Assembly: GCA_903846015.1 (NCBI GenBank)
Contig: CAIMZS010000030.1
Span: 1-38,145 of the forward strand
Source: an uncultured Anaerolineae bacterium
GTDB lineage: Bacteria; Chloroflexota; Anaerolineae; Anaerolineales; Villigracilaceae
DNA: 38,145 nucleotides
Direction of reading: 5' to 3'
A program made the position numbers and the translations under genes. The notes below the pieces were generated by a model. That model saw nothing but the letters and a program-made list of their open reading frames with translations, did not search any database and had not been told where the DNA came from. Position 1 is the first letter of the stretch, and each line of letters begins with the position of its first letter. This document shows, piece by piece, positions 26,546 through 34,223 of the stretch.

Positions 26546-27829
26546 TTGATGGGTATCCAACTTACTGATTATGAACAAGACATGCTTTCCGGCAAAAATG
26601 GCCCTGGTGTGCAGTTGGCCATGACCATCGTGGTACGGATGGCTGAAGTGCTGCAAGCCCCGGAACTGCTGGCGGTAAGCCAGGCGCATATCGACGGCTG
26701 CGGCCTGATGAGCGATTCTGGGTTGGAATTTGCCGAGAAAATGGCTGGCCTGGGGGCGCGGGTATCCGTGCCTACCACGCTGAATATGATCCCGCTCGAT
26801 CTGCAAAATTGGCGCAAACAGGGCGTGCCCGAAGAATTTGGCTTGAAAGCCACCCGCATGGCGCAGGCTTATATCGATATGGGCTGCATACCCACCTGGA
26901 CGTGCGCCCCTTACCAGGGTTATCTGGCCCCGGCTTACGGTCAACAGATTGCTTGGGGCGAATCGAATGCCATCGTCTATGCCAATTCTGTTTTTGGGGC
27001 GCGCACCAATCGTTACGCAGATTATATGGATATCTGCGCGGCCATCACCGGGCGCGTACCCAAACATGGGCTGCACCTGAAAGAAAACCGCAAAGGCCAG
27101 GTGTTGATACGCCTGGTGGATATCGATCCGGTCCTTTTCACGGAAGATACGTTCTATCCAGTGTTCGGATACCTGCTGGGGCAGCTGGTGCAGGACAAAA
27201 TACCCGTGGTGGTGGGGCTGGAAGCTCAGATCAACAGCGACCAATTCAAAGCAATGGGTGCTGCCGCAGCTTCTTCTGGCGCGGTTGCCCTCATCCACAT
27301 CGTCGGTCTGACGCCGGAAGCACCCACACAGGAAGAAGCCTTCCAGGGTGCCGAGCCAGAGGAGATCATTGAGCTTCACATGATCGATTTGCTGGCTGCG
27401 CGGGAAGAGCTTTCGATTGCGCCCACCCACGGTGGCAAACTGGATGCTGTTGTGCTGGGCTGCCCGCATTTCTCATATATGGAGTTCCAAACCTTGCTGA
27501 AGCATATTCGCCAGGCCAACAAACCCCTGCCTGAAGGTGTGCGGTTGATCATTTTAACCAACCAGCTTTCGATGGCCCTGTTGGAACGCGGCGGAATGTT
27601 GGATGAGATCACCGGCTTTGGAGCGGAACTCATCATTGACTCGTGCGTTTTCCACTCCCCGATTGTAGGGTCTGGCGCGAAGGTAATCATGACCAACTCG
27701 GGGAAGTGCGCCTATTACGCCCCGGGTGAATTGAATACTCAGGTGGTCTTTGGCGACATGGAAGATTGCATTCGCTCCGCGATGCTTGGCGAGATCACCC
27801 GCAAGGAGGATGCATGGAAAAGCGCTTGA
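26546..27829 (+). CDS. acnX: Aconitase X catalytic (large) subunit
   Basis: 427 residues, RBS AAAGG at ~26535. Full-length AcnX: HIDGCGLMSDSGLEFAEKMA (47-66), VPTTLNMIPLD (74-84), CIPTWTCAPYQGY with Cys113 and Cys119, AWGESNAIVYANS, and LGCPHFS and NSGKCAYYAPG near the C terminus; these cysteines fit an Fe-S site as in aconitases. Known members act as cis-3-hydroxy-L-proline dehydratases in bacteria, or as mevalonate 5-phosphate dehydratase in archaea. In this hydroxyproline cluster the first is more likely. The small swivel domain is a separate gene overlapping the end. Confidence 0.9.
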   Translation: MMGIQLTDYEQDMLSGKNGPGVQLAMTIVVRMAEVLQAPELLAVSQAHIDGCGLMSDSGLEFAEKMAGLGARVSVPTTLNMIPLDLQNWRKQGVPEEFGLKATRMAQAYIDMGCIPTWTCAPYQGYLAPAYGQQIAWGESNAIVYANSVFGARTNRYADYMDICAAITGRVPKHGLHLKENRKGQVLIRLVDIDPVLFTEDTFYPVFGYLLGQLVQDKIPVVVGLEAQINSDQFKAMGAAAASSGAVALIHIVGLTPEAPTQEEAFQGAEPEEIIELHMIDLLAAREELSIAPTHGGKLDAVVLGCPHFSYMEFQTLLKHIRQANKPLPEGVRLIILTNQLSMALLERGGMLDEITGFGAELIIDSCVFHSPIVGSGAKVIMTNSGKCAYYAPGELNTQVVFGDMEDCIRSAMLGEITRKEDAWKSA

Positions 27830-28248
27830 AAGGCCGGGCATTGGTATCCGCTCACGCCGATGGCCTGGCAGTGGTCTCCACCCAGGCAATCAGTTTTTGG
27901 GGCGGCGTAAGCCCGCGCAGCGGAGACATTATCGACCAGCGCCATGAGCGCGCCGGAACGAATATCACCGGTAAAATCTTCGTCTTCCCGGGGGGGAAAG
28001 GCTCCAGCACCGGCAGCGCAGTTCTTATGGAGGGCATCCGCAACGGCACAGCTCCAGCCGGGATCATCAATAGACAGGTGGATTCGATCCTATCGTTGGG
28101 CGCGATCGTTGCGCAGGAGTTGTACCAACGCACCATCCCGGTGATTGTGCTGAATGATGTTGATTTTCAAAGCATTTGCGAGGGCGACCATCTGATTATT
28201 GAGCCTGATGGCAGCATCCTCATTCTTTCAAACAGTGCAGTTGGGTAA
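27814..28248 (+). CDS. Aconitase X swivel (small) subunit, DUF126
   Basis: 144 residues. ATG at 27814 is set by AAGGAGG (27803-27809); it overlaps the large subunit by 16 nt, so translation is coupled. Contains the swivel-domain signature VFPGGKGSSTGSAVLMEG, which resembles the aconitase domain 4 substrate loop. It should pair with the large subunit to form the active dehydratase. In some bacteria these two are fused; here they are split. Confidence 0.9.
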   Translation: MEKRLKGRALVSAHADGLAVVSTQAISFWGGVSPRSGDIIDQRHERAGTNITGKIFVFPGGKGSSTGSAVLMEGIRNGTAPAGIINRQVDSILSLGAIVAQELYQRTIPVIVLNDVDFQSICEGDHLIIEPDGSILILSNSAVG

Positions 28249-28250
28249 AG

Positions 28251-29402
28251 ATGAACCCGGATGTCGTTATTGTTGGTGGAGGCATCGCCGGCACATCCTG
28301 CGCTTATTTTCTTGCCCGGGCCGGGTTGAAGCCGCATCTTGTCGAGAAGGGTCCGCTCGGGAGTGGGGCATCGCGCGCTGGCATGAGTCATGTCGTTAGC
28401 TGGGAGGAACCTGAGATCCACCTGGAGCTTGGGCGGCATAGCAATGTGCTGTACGAGGAACTGGCTCAGACACTACCGCTGGATATTGAATACCGGCATA
28501 CCGGCAGCATAGCGATCGTTGAAGAGCCAGAAAAGATGGCGGATATGCGCCAGTTGGTGCAGCGCTTGCAGGCCTGGGGGCTGACCTGCCAAATGCTTTC
28601 TTCGCAGGATATGCGCGAATTGGAACCGAATATTTCTGCAAATGTGGCTGGTGGGGCATTCTTTAATGAAGATTCTCAGGTAAACCCACTCTATGCCACC
28701 CGGGCATTGGCGCAGGCTGCCGTCCAAATGGGGGCCGTGATCGAACCTTTTAACGAGGTGACCGGTTTTGAATTCTCACCTGGCAGACAGGCCGTGACCG
28801 CCGTGCTCACCCAAAAAGGCCGGATTGCCACCGGAGCGGTGGTCATCGCGGCGGGCGCCTGGTCTGGATTGGTTGGTAAATTGGCGGCCCTGGATGTACC
28901 GGTATTCCCGCGCAAGGGCATCCTGATCATCACAGTACCTGTCCCCAGGGATTTTCTGCATACAAAAATAATCCTGGCAGCGGGTTATATGGACTCAGTT
29001 AAATCCGGCTCCGGCAGCGGTATTTCGGTGGCGGCCAACGTTCAGCAAATGGCGAATGGCAATCTACTGCTCGGCAGCAGCCGGCAGATGGTCGGTTTTG
29101 ACACGAGTGTGGATCCGAAAGTTGTGGCTACCATGATCCAGCGCAACCTGCGCTTCTTCCCAGGCCTGGCAAGTATTTCCGCGTTGCGCACCTGGGCCGG
29201 TTTCCGGCCTTACACGCCTGATCTGCTTCCGATCATCTCACCTGTTGAGCACCTGGGCGGCATGTTCCTGGCGTGTGGGCATGAGGGTATCGGCATCACC
29301 GAAGGCCCAATCACCGGAAAGTTGATCAGCCAATTGGTTACCGGACAAAAAACAGACATCGCCATCGAGCAGCTCGCTTTTTCCCGTTTTGCCAGCCATT
29401 GA
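28251..29402 (+). CDS. DAO-family FAD oxidoreductase, likely D-hydroxyproline dehydrogenase beta
   Basis: 383 residues, start 2 nt after the AcnX small-subunit stop. GGGIAG (9-14) binds FAD; VIAAGAWSG and the C-terminal TWAGFRPYTPDLLPIISP and GHEGIGITEGP are typical of the DAO family (sarcosine oxidase beta, glycine oxidase, D-amino-acid dehydrogenase). Together with the 2Fe-2S protein and the FAD/BFD subunit downstream, it matches the three-subunit D-hydroxyproline dehydrogenase (LhpB/E/F type), which oxidises cis-4-hydroxy-D-proline to the pyrroline. The repeat and SDR gene lie between it and its partners. Confidence 0.87.
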   Translation: MNPDVVIVGGGIAGTSCAYFLARAGLKPHLVEKGPLGSGASRAGMSHVVSWEEPEIHLELGRHSNVLYEELAQTLPLDIEYRHTGSIAIVEEPEKMADMRQLVQRLQAWGLTCQMLSSQDMRELEPNISANVAGGAFFNEDSQVNPLYATRALAQAAVQMGAVIEPFNEVTGFEFSPGRQAVTAVLTQKGRIATGAVVIAAGAWSGLVGKLAALDVPVFPRKGILIITVPVPRDFLHTKIILAAGYMDSVKSGSGSGISVAANVQQMANGNLLLGSSRQMVGFDTSVDPKVVATMIQRNLRFFPGLASISALRTWAGFRPYTPDLLPIISPVEHLGGMFLACGHEGIGITEGPITGKLISQLVTGQKTDIAIEQLAFSRFASH

Positions 29403-29416
29403 AGAAAGGATACCAC

Positions 29417-29613
29417 TGCTGGTCTGAACCGGCAACGGGCACTATCGCTAGAGCCGGCACGTGTCTGAACCGCAGATTTACGCAGATTTCGACGATTGCG
29501 CCTCGTGCTGGAACCGGGACTATCGCAGATTAGAGCAAGTGCGAGAGCAAGAGCGAGAACCGGCACTTTCGCAAAAACCTTTTAACCACGAAGAGCACTA
29601 AGGAAGTTCACGG
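29417..29613. repeat. REP-like mosaic inside the catabolic cluster, locus 9
   Basis: Core units ('gtctgaaccggcaacgggca', 'ctatcgctagagccggcac', 'cgtgctggaaccgggactat'), 'accgcagatttacgcagatt', a short 'gagcaagtgcgagagcaa' array, and the first ~30 bp of the long module ('ttaaccacgaagagcac'). It splits the cluster between the DAO-type subunit and the SDR. The remaining 29614-29723 gap shows no other feature. Confidence 0.85.
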
Positions 29614-29726
29614 ATAACTTGCTGCTGGTTTTTGGTTCTTTGCCCCTGGCCTGTTTTGTTTCGGGAAGGGGGCAAAACTGGTCAGCCAGTGAATAATTTC
29701 GAGCAAAGCTGGGCCAGGAGAGAATG

Positions 29727-30494
29727 ATGGGAAAGCTGGATGGAAAAGTTGCTTTGATCAGCGGGGGAAGTTCAGGAATTGGCCTTGCCACTGCCCGGCT
29801 CTTTTTAGACCAGGGTGCGCGGGTGGCACTGCTGGCCCGCAGCATTGAGCGCGGCGGGCAGGCTCTGCAGCAGTTGCAGGTTCCAGCCAGCCAGGGGATT
29901 TTCATTGCCTGTGATGTCCGCTCACAAGTTGAGTGCCAGCAGGCGGTCGAACAGGCAGTTGGGGCCTTTGGGAGGTTGGATATATTGTTCAACAACGCGG
30001 GGGTCATTTATATCGAGCGCTCGGTGCTGGACACGTCTGAAGATCAGTGGAATGAAACCCTGGGCGTCAGCCTGACCGGAACGTATAACCTGTCGCGCTG
30101 CGCCATCCCCGAGATTGCCAAGGCAGGCGGTGGAACGATCATAAACAATTCATCCGTTTTTGGCCTGGTGGCAGGCCAGGGGGTTGCGGCGTATTGCGCG
30201 GCCAAGGGCGGCGTGATCATGCTTACCAAGGCGATGGCGCTTGATCATGCCGGTGATGGCATCCGGGTCAACTGTATTTGCCCGGGCAGCGTCGATACCC
30301 CCATGCTGCAAAGTGAGATGGAAATCCTGGGAGGCCAGGAGAGCATGCGGCCTGCATTTGCTGCGCGCCACCCTTTAAACCGTATCTCCACACCCGAAGA
30401 AATCGCTCGCGCGGTTCTTTTTCTGGCCTGTGATGATTCATCCTTCATCACAGGGGCTGCCCTGCCGGTCGACGGCGGGCGTTCAGTGTGGTAG
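29727..30494 (+). CDS. Short-chain dehydrogenase/reductase
   Basis: 255 residues from the second ATG (29727), which is 6 nt after AGGAG (29716-29720); the ATG at 29724 is only 3 nt away. Classical SDR: GGSSGIG (13-19), NNAGV (89-93), Ser142/143, Tyr156 and Lys160 in YCAAKGG, and PGSVDTPM. Acidic or basic cofactor residues (ARS at 37-39) suggest NADP(H). No SDR is part of the standard hydroxyproline route; it may reduce 1-pyrroline-type imino acids or oxidise another substrate. Function uncertain. Confidence 0.88.
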   Translation: MGKLDGKVALISGGSSGIGLATARLFLDQGARVALLARSIERGGQALQQLQVPASQGIFIACDVRSQVECQQAVEQAVGAFGRLDILFNNAGVIYIERSVLDTSEDQWNETLGVSLTGTYNLSRCAIPEIAKAGGGTIINNSSVFGLVAGQGVAAYCAAKGGVIMLTKAMALDHAGDGIRVNCICPGSVDTPMLQSEMEILGGQESMRPAFAARHPLNRISTPEEIARAVLFLACDDSSFITGAALPVDGGRSVW

Positions 30495-30537
30495 CACAAC
30501 GGAATGACCCCGGCGTTTGCGCGGGATGGAGTTGCCG

Positions 30538-30858
30538 ATGACAATGCGATTTGGAATCCCAAGACAAAGCCCAACGATGACTTTTTTTGTCGATGGGAAA
30601 GCAATGACAGCTTTCCAGGGCGATACGGTTGCCGGCGCCCTGTTCGCAGCCGGGATACGCGCCTGGCGCCGCGCAAGAAGCGGTGAAGAGCGCGGCCTGC
30701 TGTGCGGCATCGGGATATGTTTCGACTGCCTGGTGACTGTCGATGGTCAGTCGGATCAGCGCGCATGCCAGACGCTTGTGGAGCCCGGTATGCTGGTTGA
30801 AACCAATTTGATCAGTATTCCGGTCAATGGCACCGGAAAGGACAGCCCGCCATGTTAA
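30538..30858 (+). CDS. 2Fe-2S small subunit of D-hydroxyproline dehydrogenase-type complex
   Basis: 106 residues. Start chosen at 30538 because GGAG lies 6 nt upstream; earlier ATG (30526) and later ATG (30544) are possible. Cys56, Cys61, Cys64 and Cys77 form the plant-ferredoxin-like pattern CGIGICFDC...C seen in HcnA, LhpF and sarcosine-oxidase alpha N-terminal domains. It overlaps the next gene by 7 nt, so the two are coupled. It would carry electrons between the flavin subunits. Confidence 0.9.
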   Translation: MTMRFGIPRQSPTMTFFVDGKAMTAFQGDTVAGALFAAGIRAWRRARSGEERGLLCGIGICFDCLVTVDGQSDQRACQTLVEPGMLVETNLISIPVNGTGKDSPPC

Positions 30859-32234
30859 AAGAATGGGAAGTCGTGGTGGTTGGCGCAGGAGCCGCCGGTT
30901 TGAGCGCAGCCCTGGCAGCCGCGCAATCCGGCGCCCAGGTGACAGTGTTGGATGCCTATCCTGCGCCGGGAGGGCAGTATTACCGCCAACCGCCCCAGTA
31001 TCTTCAAAAGCATGCCACCCGCCGCCAGCGTCAGGGCCGCCAGTTGTGGCAGCAAGCCCAGCAAGCCGGTGTAACCATTATTAATGATTGCCTGGTGTGG
31101 TATGCGGATGGCGAGAGGCAAATCATCGCCAGGACAGCGCTGGACTCATACGAAGTCCATGCCCATGCCCTGATCCTGGCATCCGGCGCATACGAACGCC
31201 CGGTGGCATTCCCGGGTTGGACGCTGCCGGGTGTCTTGATGACCAGCGCTGCGCAAACCTTACTCTACCAGCATATCCTGCCAGGAAAGCGGGTCTTATT
31301 GGCGGGCACCGGACCGCTGCAACTGGTTGTAGCCAAAAAACTCTTGGACGCTGGCGCCGAGCTGGCGGGTGTGCTCGAAGGCAATCCGGTTGCGAGACGG
31401 GCAGTGAGACACATCCCCGCGCTTTGGGGGCAGTGGGAGCGCATCGCGGAGGGGCTGGCGAGTTATTTGACCATGCTCTGGCATCAGGCCCCTTACCGGA
31501 CCGGCTGGGGTATTGTGGAAGCGCACGGCGTCAGCCAGGTGGAAGGCGCCACCATTGCGCGCCTGGACGATCAATGGCGGCCCATTCCAGGCAGTCACCA
31601 GCGCGTTGCCTGCGATACCATTTGCATCGGATATGGTTTGATTCCTTTTAACAGCCTGTCACGGCAGATGGGCGCGGAGCAGTCCTGGAATGAAGCCCTG
31701 GGCGGGATCGTGCCAGTGCGCGATGATAATTTGCAAACCAGTATCGCGGGAGTGTACGCGGCGGGCGATGGCGCCGGGATCGGTGGAGTGCGCATGTCCA
31801 TGATCGAAGGGCGCATCGCCGGGTTTTGTGCGGCAGCCGGGCTGGGCCACGCCCCGCAAACCCTGGCGCTGCAGCAGGCCAAGAAGCAGCAGAAGAGCGA
31901 AGCAGTCTTTCAGCGTCTGTTGATGGATTTGTTTACCCCCGGGCCGGGCGCTTATGAACTTGCCAGCGATGAAACCCTGATTTGTCGCTGCGAGGGTGTC
32001 ACCAAGCGCAAATTGGCGCAGGCGGTGGCTCATAAGGCCAGTACGATGATGGAGTTAAAATCGGAGACACGCTGCGGGATGGGTGAATGCCAGGGCCGCA
32101 TCTGTGAACAGGGCGTGCTGCATTATCTGGAACAGGTTAGCCGGCAGCCGGTGGATGCCAGCAGCGTCTATCATTTGCGCCCACCTGTGTTTCCACTGCC
32201 GATCGATGTGCTCGGCAGAACCCCGCTAGTCTGA
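30852..32234 (+). CDS. FAD/NAD(P) oxidoreductase with BFD-like C terminus, dehydrogenase alpha subunit
   Basis: 460 residues. FAD site GAGAAG (11-16), a second nucleotide-binding loop LAGTGPLQL (~155), GVYAAGDGAGIGG near 300, and a C-terminal [2Fe-2S] domain with CRCEGVTKRKL and SETRCGMGECQGRIC (~378-417), as in HcnB, LhpE and sarcosine-oxidase alpha. Fits the large subunit of the D-hydroxyproline dehydrogenase complex with the DAO-type and 2Fe-2S genes. The last residues (GRTPLV) and TGA stop come from the repeat that starts at 32224. Confidence 0.9.
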   Translation: MLKEWEVVVVGAGAAGLSAALAAAQSGAQVTVLDAYPAPGGQYYRQPPQYLQKHATRRQRQGRQLWQQAQQAGVTIINDCLVWYADGERQIIARTALDSYEVHAHALILASGAYERPVAFPGWTLPGVLMTSAAQTLLYQHILPGKRVLLAGTGPLQLVVAKKLLDAGAELAGVLEGNPVARRAVRHIPALWGQWERIAEGLASYLTMLWHQAPYRTGWGIVEAHGVSQVEGATIARLDDQWRPIPGSHQRVACDTICIGYGLIPFNSLSRQMGAEQSWNEALGGIVPVRDDNLQTSIAGVYAAGDGAGIGGVRMSMIEGRIAGFCAAAGLGHAPQTLALQQAKKQQKSEAVFQRLLMDLFTPGPGAYELASDETLICRCEGVTKRKLAQAVAHKASTMMELKSETRCGMGECQGRICEQGVLHYLEQVSRQPVDASSVYHLRPPVFPLPIDVLGRTPLV

Positions 32235-32278
32235 ACCGCAGATTTACGCAGATTTCGATGATTACGCAGATTAGAGCA
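32224..32278. repeat. REP-like mosaic, locus 10
   Basis: 'cgctagtctgaaccgcagat' then 'ttacgcagatttcgatgat', 'tacgcagattagagcagg'. It begins inside the 3' end of the preceding gene (stop TGA at 32232-32234) and ends about 10 bp before the AAGGAGG of the next gene. Confidence 0.85.
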
Positions 32279-32306
32279 GGATCCAAACTATAGAAGGAGG
32301 TTTTTT

Positions 32307-33362
32307 ATGCGTGTATCAAGAGTAATACAAGCAGTCGATGCTCATGCGTGCGGCGAACCTGGGCGAGTCATCGTGGGCGGCGTGCCCCATATCCCGGGCG
32401 CGAGTATGTACGACAAGATGGTTTACCTGCGGGATAACGCCGATTGGCTGCGCAAGCTGATGCTGCGCGAGCCTCGCGGCTATCCGGCAGCCAACTGCAA
32501 TTTGATCCTGCCTCCCACCAATCCACTCGCTGAAGCCGGGTATGTCATCATGGAGCAAGTGGAGTATCCGGGCATGTCCGGAACCAACACCATCTGTGTC
32601 GCCACGGTGCTGCTGGAGACCGGTATGATCCGGATGGTCGAGCCAGTCACCGAGTTTACACTTGAATCACCGGCTGGGCTGGTTAAAATTCATGCTGAAT
32701 GTGCCAACGGGAAGGTAAGACAGGTGACTTTTCGCAATGTGCCCGCTTTTGCGGTTTACCTGGATGAAATCATCGATGTGCCGCACCTGGGAAAGGTGAA
32801 GGTGGATGTGGCTTACGGTGGTATGTTTTATGTGATCGCGGATGCCGAGCCGTTTGGCCTGTCGATCCGACCGGAAGAGGGCGGCGAGATCGTGCGCATC
32901 GGCGAGATGATCAAAGCGGCTGCCCAGCAGCAGCTTCCGGTGGAGCATCCGGAACAGCCCGGTTTCAACGGGATCACCATCGGACAGCTTTCCGCGCCGC
33001 CGACCGCCCCGGGCGCACACCGTAAGAACGCTGTCATCGTTTCCACCGGGAAGCTGGATTGGGACAAACCCGGCACCTGGAAAGGCGCCATCGACCGCTC
33101 GCCCTGCGGAACAGGCACAAGCGCCAAAATGGCTGTTTTATATGCCAAAGGGCTGCTTGGCTTGAACCAGGATTTTCATCACGAAGGCATCCTGGGCACC
33201 ATCTTTACCGGGCGATTGGTGGAAGAGACCCAGGTCGGGCCCTACAAAGCGGTAGTGCCCACCATCAGCGGGCGGGCCTGGATTACCGGGATGGCGAGCT
33301 ATATGGTTGACGCCGAAGATCCCTTCCCTGAGGGCTATACGATGGGCGATATTTGGGGATAA
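32307..33362 (+). CDS. Proline racemase-family enzyme, Ser/Cys variant
   Basis: 351 residues, ideal RBS AAGGAGG 6 nt before the ATG. Paralogue of the first gene of the cluster (same DAHxxGEP start, LGKVKVDVAYGG, DRSPCGTGTSA with Cys267), but the first catalytic Cys is replaced: MSGTNTI gives Ser91, and the Gly-His of the Cys/Cys type is Thr-Asn. A ~10-residue insertion (STGKLDWDKPGTWKGA) precedes the second Cys. Ser/Cys members of this family are known among hydroxyproline epimerases; from memory I cannot assign the exact substrate. It may serve 3-hydroxyproline and feed AcnX. Confidence 0.88.
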   Translation: MRVSRVIQAVDAHACGEPGRVIVGGVPHIPGASMYDKMVYLRDNADWLRKLMLREPRGYPAANCNLILPPTNPLAEAGYVIMEQVEYPGMSGTNTICVATVLLETGMIRMVEPVTEFTLESPAGLVKIHAECANGKVRQVTFRNVPAFAVYLDEIIDVPHLGKVKVDVAYGGMFYVIADAEPFGLSIRPEEGGEIVRIGEMIKAAAQQQLPVEHPEQPGFNGITIGQLSAPPTAPGAHRKNAVIVSTGKLDWDKPGTWKGAIDRSPCGTGTSAKMAVLYAKGLLGLNQDFHHEGILGTIFTGRLVEETQVGPYKAVVPTISGRAWITGMASYMVDAEDPFPEGYTMGDIWG

Positions 33363-33378
33363 ATCAACCCATGACTGT

Positions 33379-33440
33379 GTGTCTGAACCGCAGATTTACG
33401 CAGATTTCGACGATTACGCTGATTAGAGCAAGTGCGAGTG
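33379..33440. repeat. REP-like mosaic, locus 11
   Basis: 'gtgtctgaaccgcagattta', 'cgcagatttcgacgattac', 'gattagagcaagtgcgag': the second module with little of the core. It follows the last gene of the catabolic cluster by 17 bp. Confidence 0.8.
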
Positions 33441-33481
33441 TCGATCGGTGGGGTTCCCTTAGGAGCCTGCTGAAAAGTCCC

Positions 33482-33507
33482 CTTTTGAAAATCATATTTT
33501 CGAAAAG
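33482..33507. terminator. AT-rich hairpin between convergent genes
   Basis: CTTTTGAAAAT (33482-33492) pairs with ATTTTCGAAAAG (33496-33507) with one bulge and a CAT loop. It lies between the plus-strand cluster and the minus-strand acyltransferase and may terminate both. 'gagcctgctgaaaagtccc' just before it resembles the end of some insertion sequences. The rest of 33508-33632 holds nothing I can support. Confidence 0.4.
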
Positions 33508-33632
33508 TAGGTGATTATATCGATATTTAGGCCATATTTTCCGTTGTAATCCCAAAACATAGCCAAATTCCTGGCCTGCTGTGGATAATAATTTCACGGG
33601 ATCTTCTGCAATAGTGGTTTTTCATAGCACTC

Positions 33633-34223
33633 TTAGGGTTTCAGATCGCTGGTTTTGCCCGCATTCTTCCCCAGCATTCCGGCATAGAGGGCCTGCAGGT
33701 TTTCGATATCGGTCTCGACATGTTCGCCCGGGGTATAGACCGCCCCAAAGCTGATCTGCTTGCGACCGAAATCGAGGAAGCCCGGTACGATCGGCACATT
33801 GGCGCTTCTGGCGATGTGATAAAAGCCAGTCTTCCACTGCAGCACCTTTCCGCGGGTACCTTCGGGGGCAACCACCAGGATCAGGCGGGGCTTCTGGTTA
33901 AATGAGCGCGTCATCTCGCCAACCACGCCGTTGGGCTTGCTGCGATCGATCGGAATCCCCCCACACCATTTGAAAAACAGGCCGAAGGGCTTGCGAAACA
34001 GGGAGTCTTTGCCCATCCAGCTGATCCTGGCCTGGATGGCAAAGGCTGTGGCAAGCATCATGATGAAGTCCCAACTGGAGGTGTGCGGGGCGGCGATCAG
34101 GACAAATTTGGGAATATCTGGCAGACCGTTCTGAATCTTCCAGCCAAAGATCGTCAGCAGGAATTTTGAAAGCCCGCGCAGCAGCCTGGTGAGAAGCGGT
34201 GTATCGAAAACAGTGGTTGTCAT
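33633..34223 (-). CDS. PlsC-type 1-acyl-glycerol-3-phosphate acyltransferase
   Basis: 196 residues, start ATG 34223 with AAGGA 6 nt upstream. The H-X4-D motif HTSSWD (47-52) and the EGTR motif PEGTRGK (120-126) are intact, with GGIPIDRS (88-95) as the third block. Short members of this family acylate lysophosphatidic acid or related lipids at the membrane. Its ATG overlaps the TGA of the upstream kinase gene (ATGA), so the two are translationally coupled, although a functional link is not obvious. Confidence 0.88.
   Translation of the reverse strand: MTTTVFDTPLLTRLLRGLSKFLLTIFGWKIQNGLPDIPKFVLIAAPHTSSWDFIMMLATAFAIQARISWMGKDSLFRKPFGLFFKWCGGIPIDRSKPNGVVGEMTRSFNQKPRLILVVAPEGTRGKVLQWKTGFYHIARSANVPIVPGFLDFGRKQISFGAVYTPGEHVETDIENLQALYAGMLGKNAGKTSDLKP

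Noticed and set aside
26426-27469. Minus-strand open frame of 347 residues
   Set aside because: Antisense to the aconitase X gene, whose motifs are intact; the antisense product has no recognisable domain.
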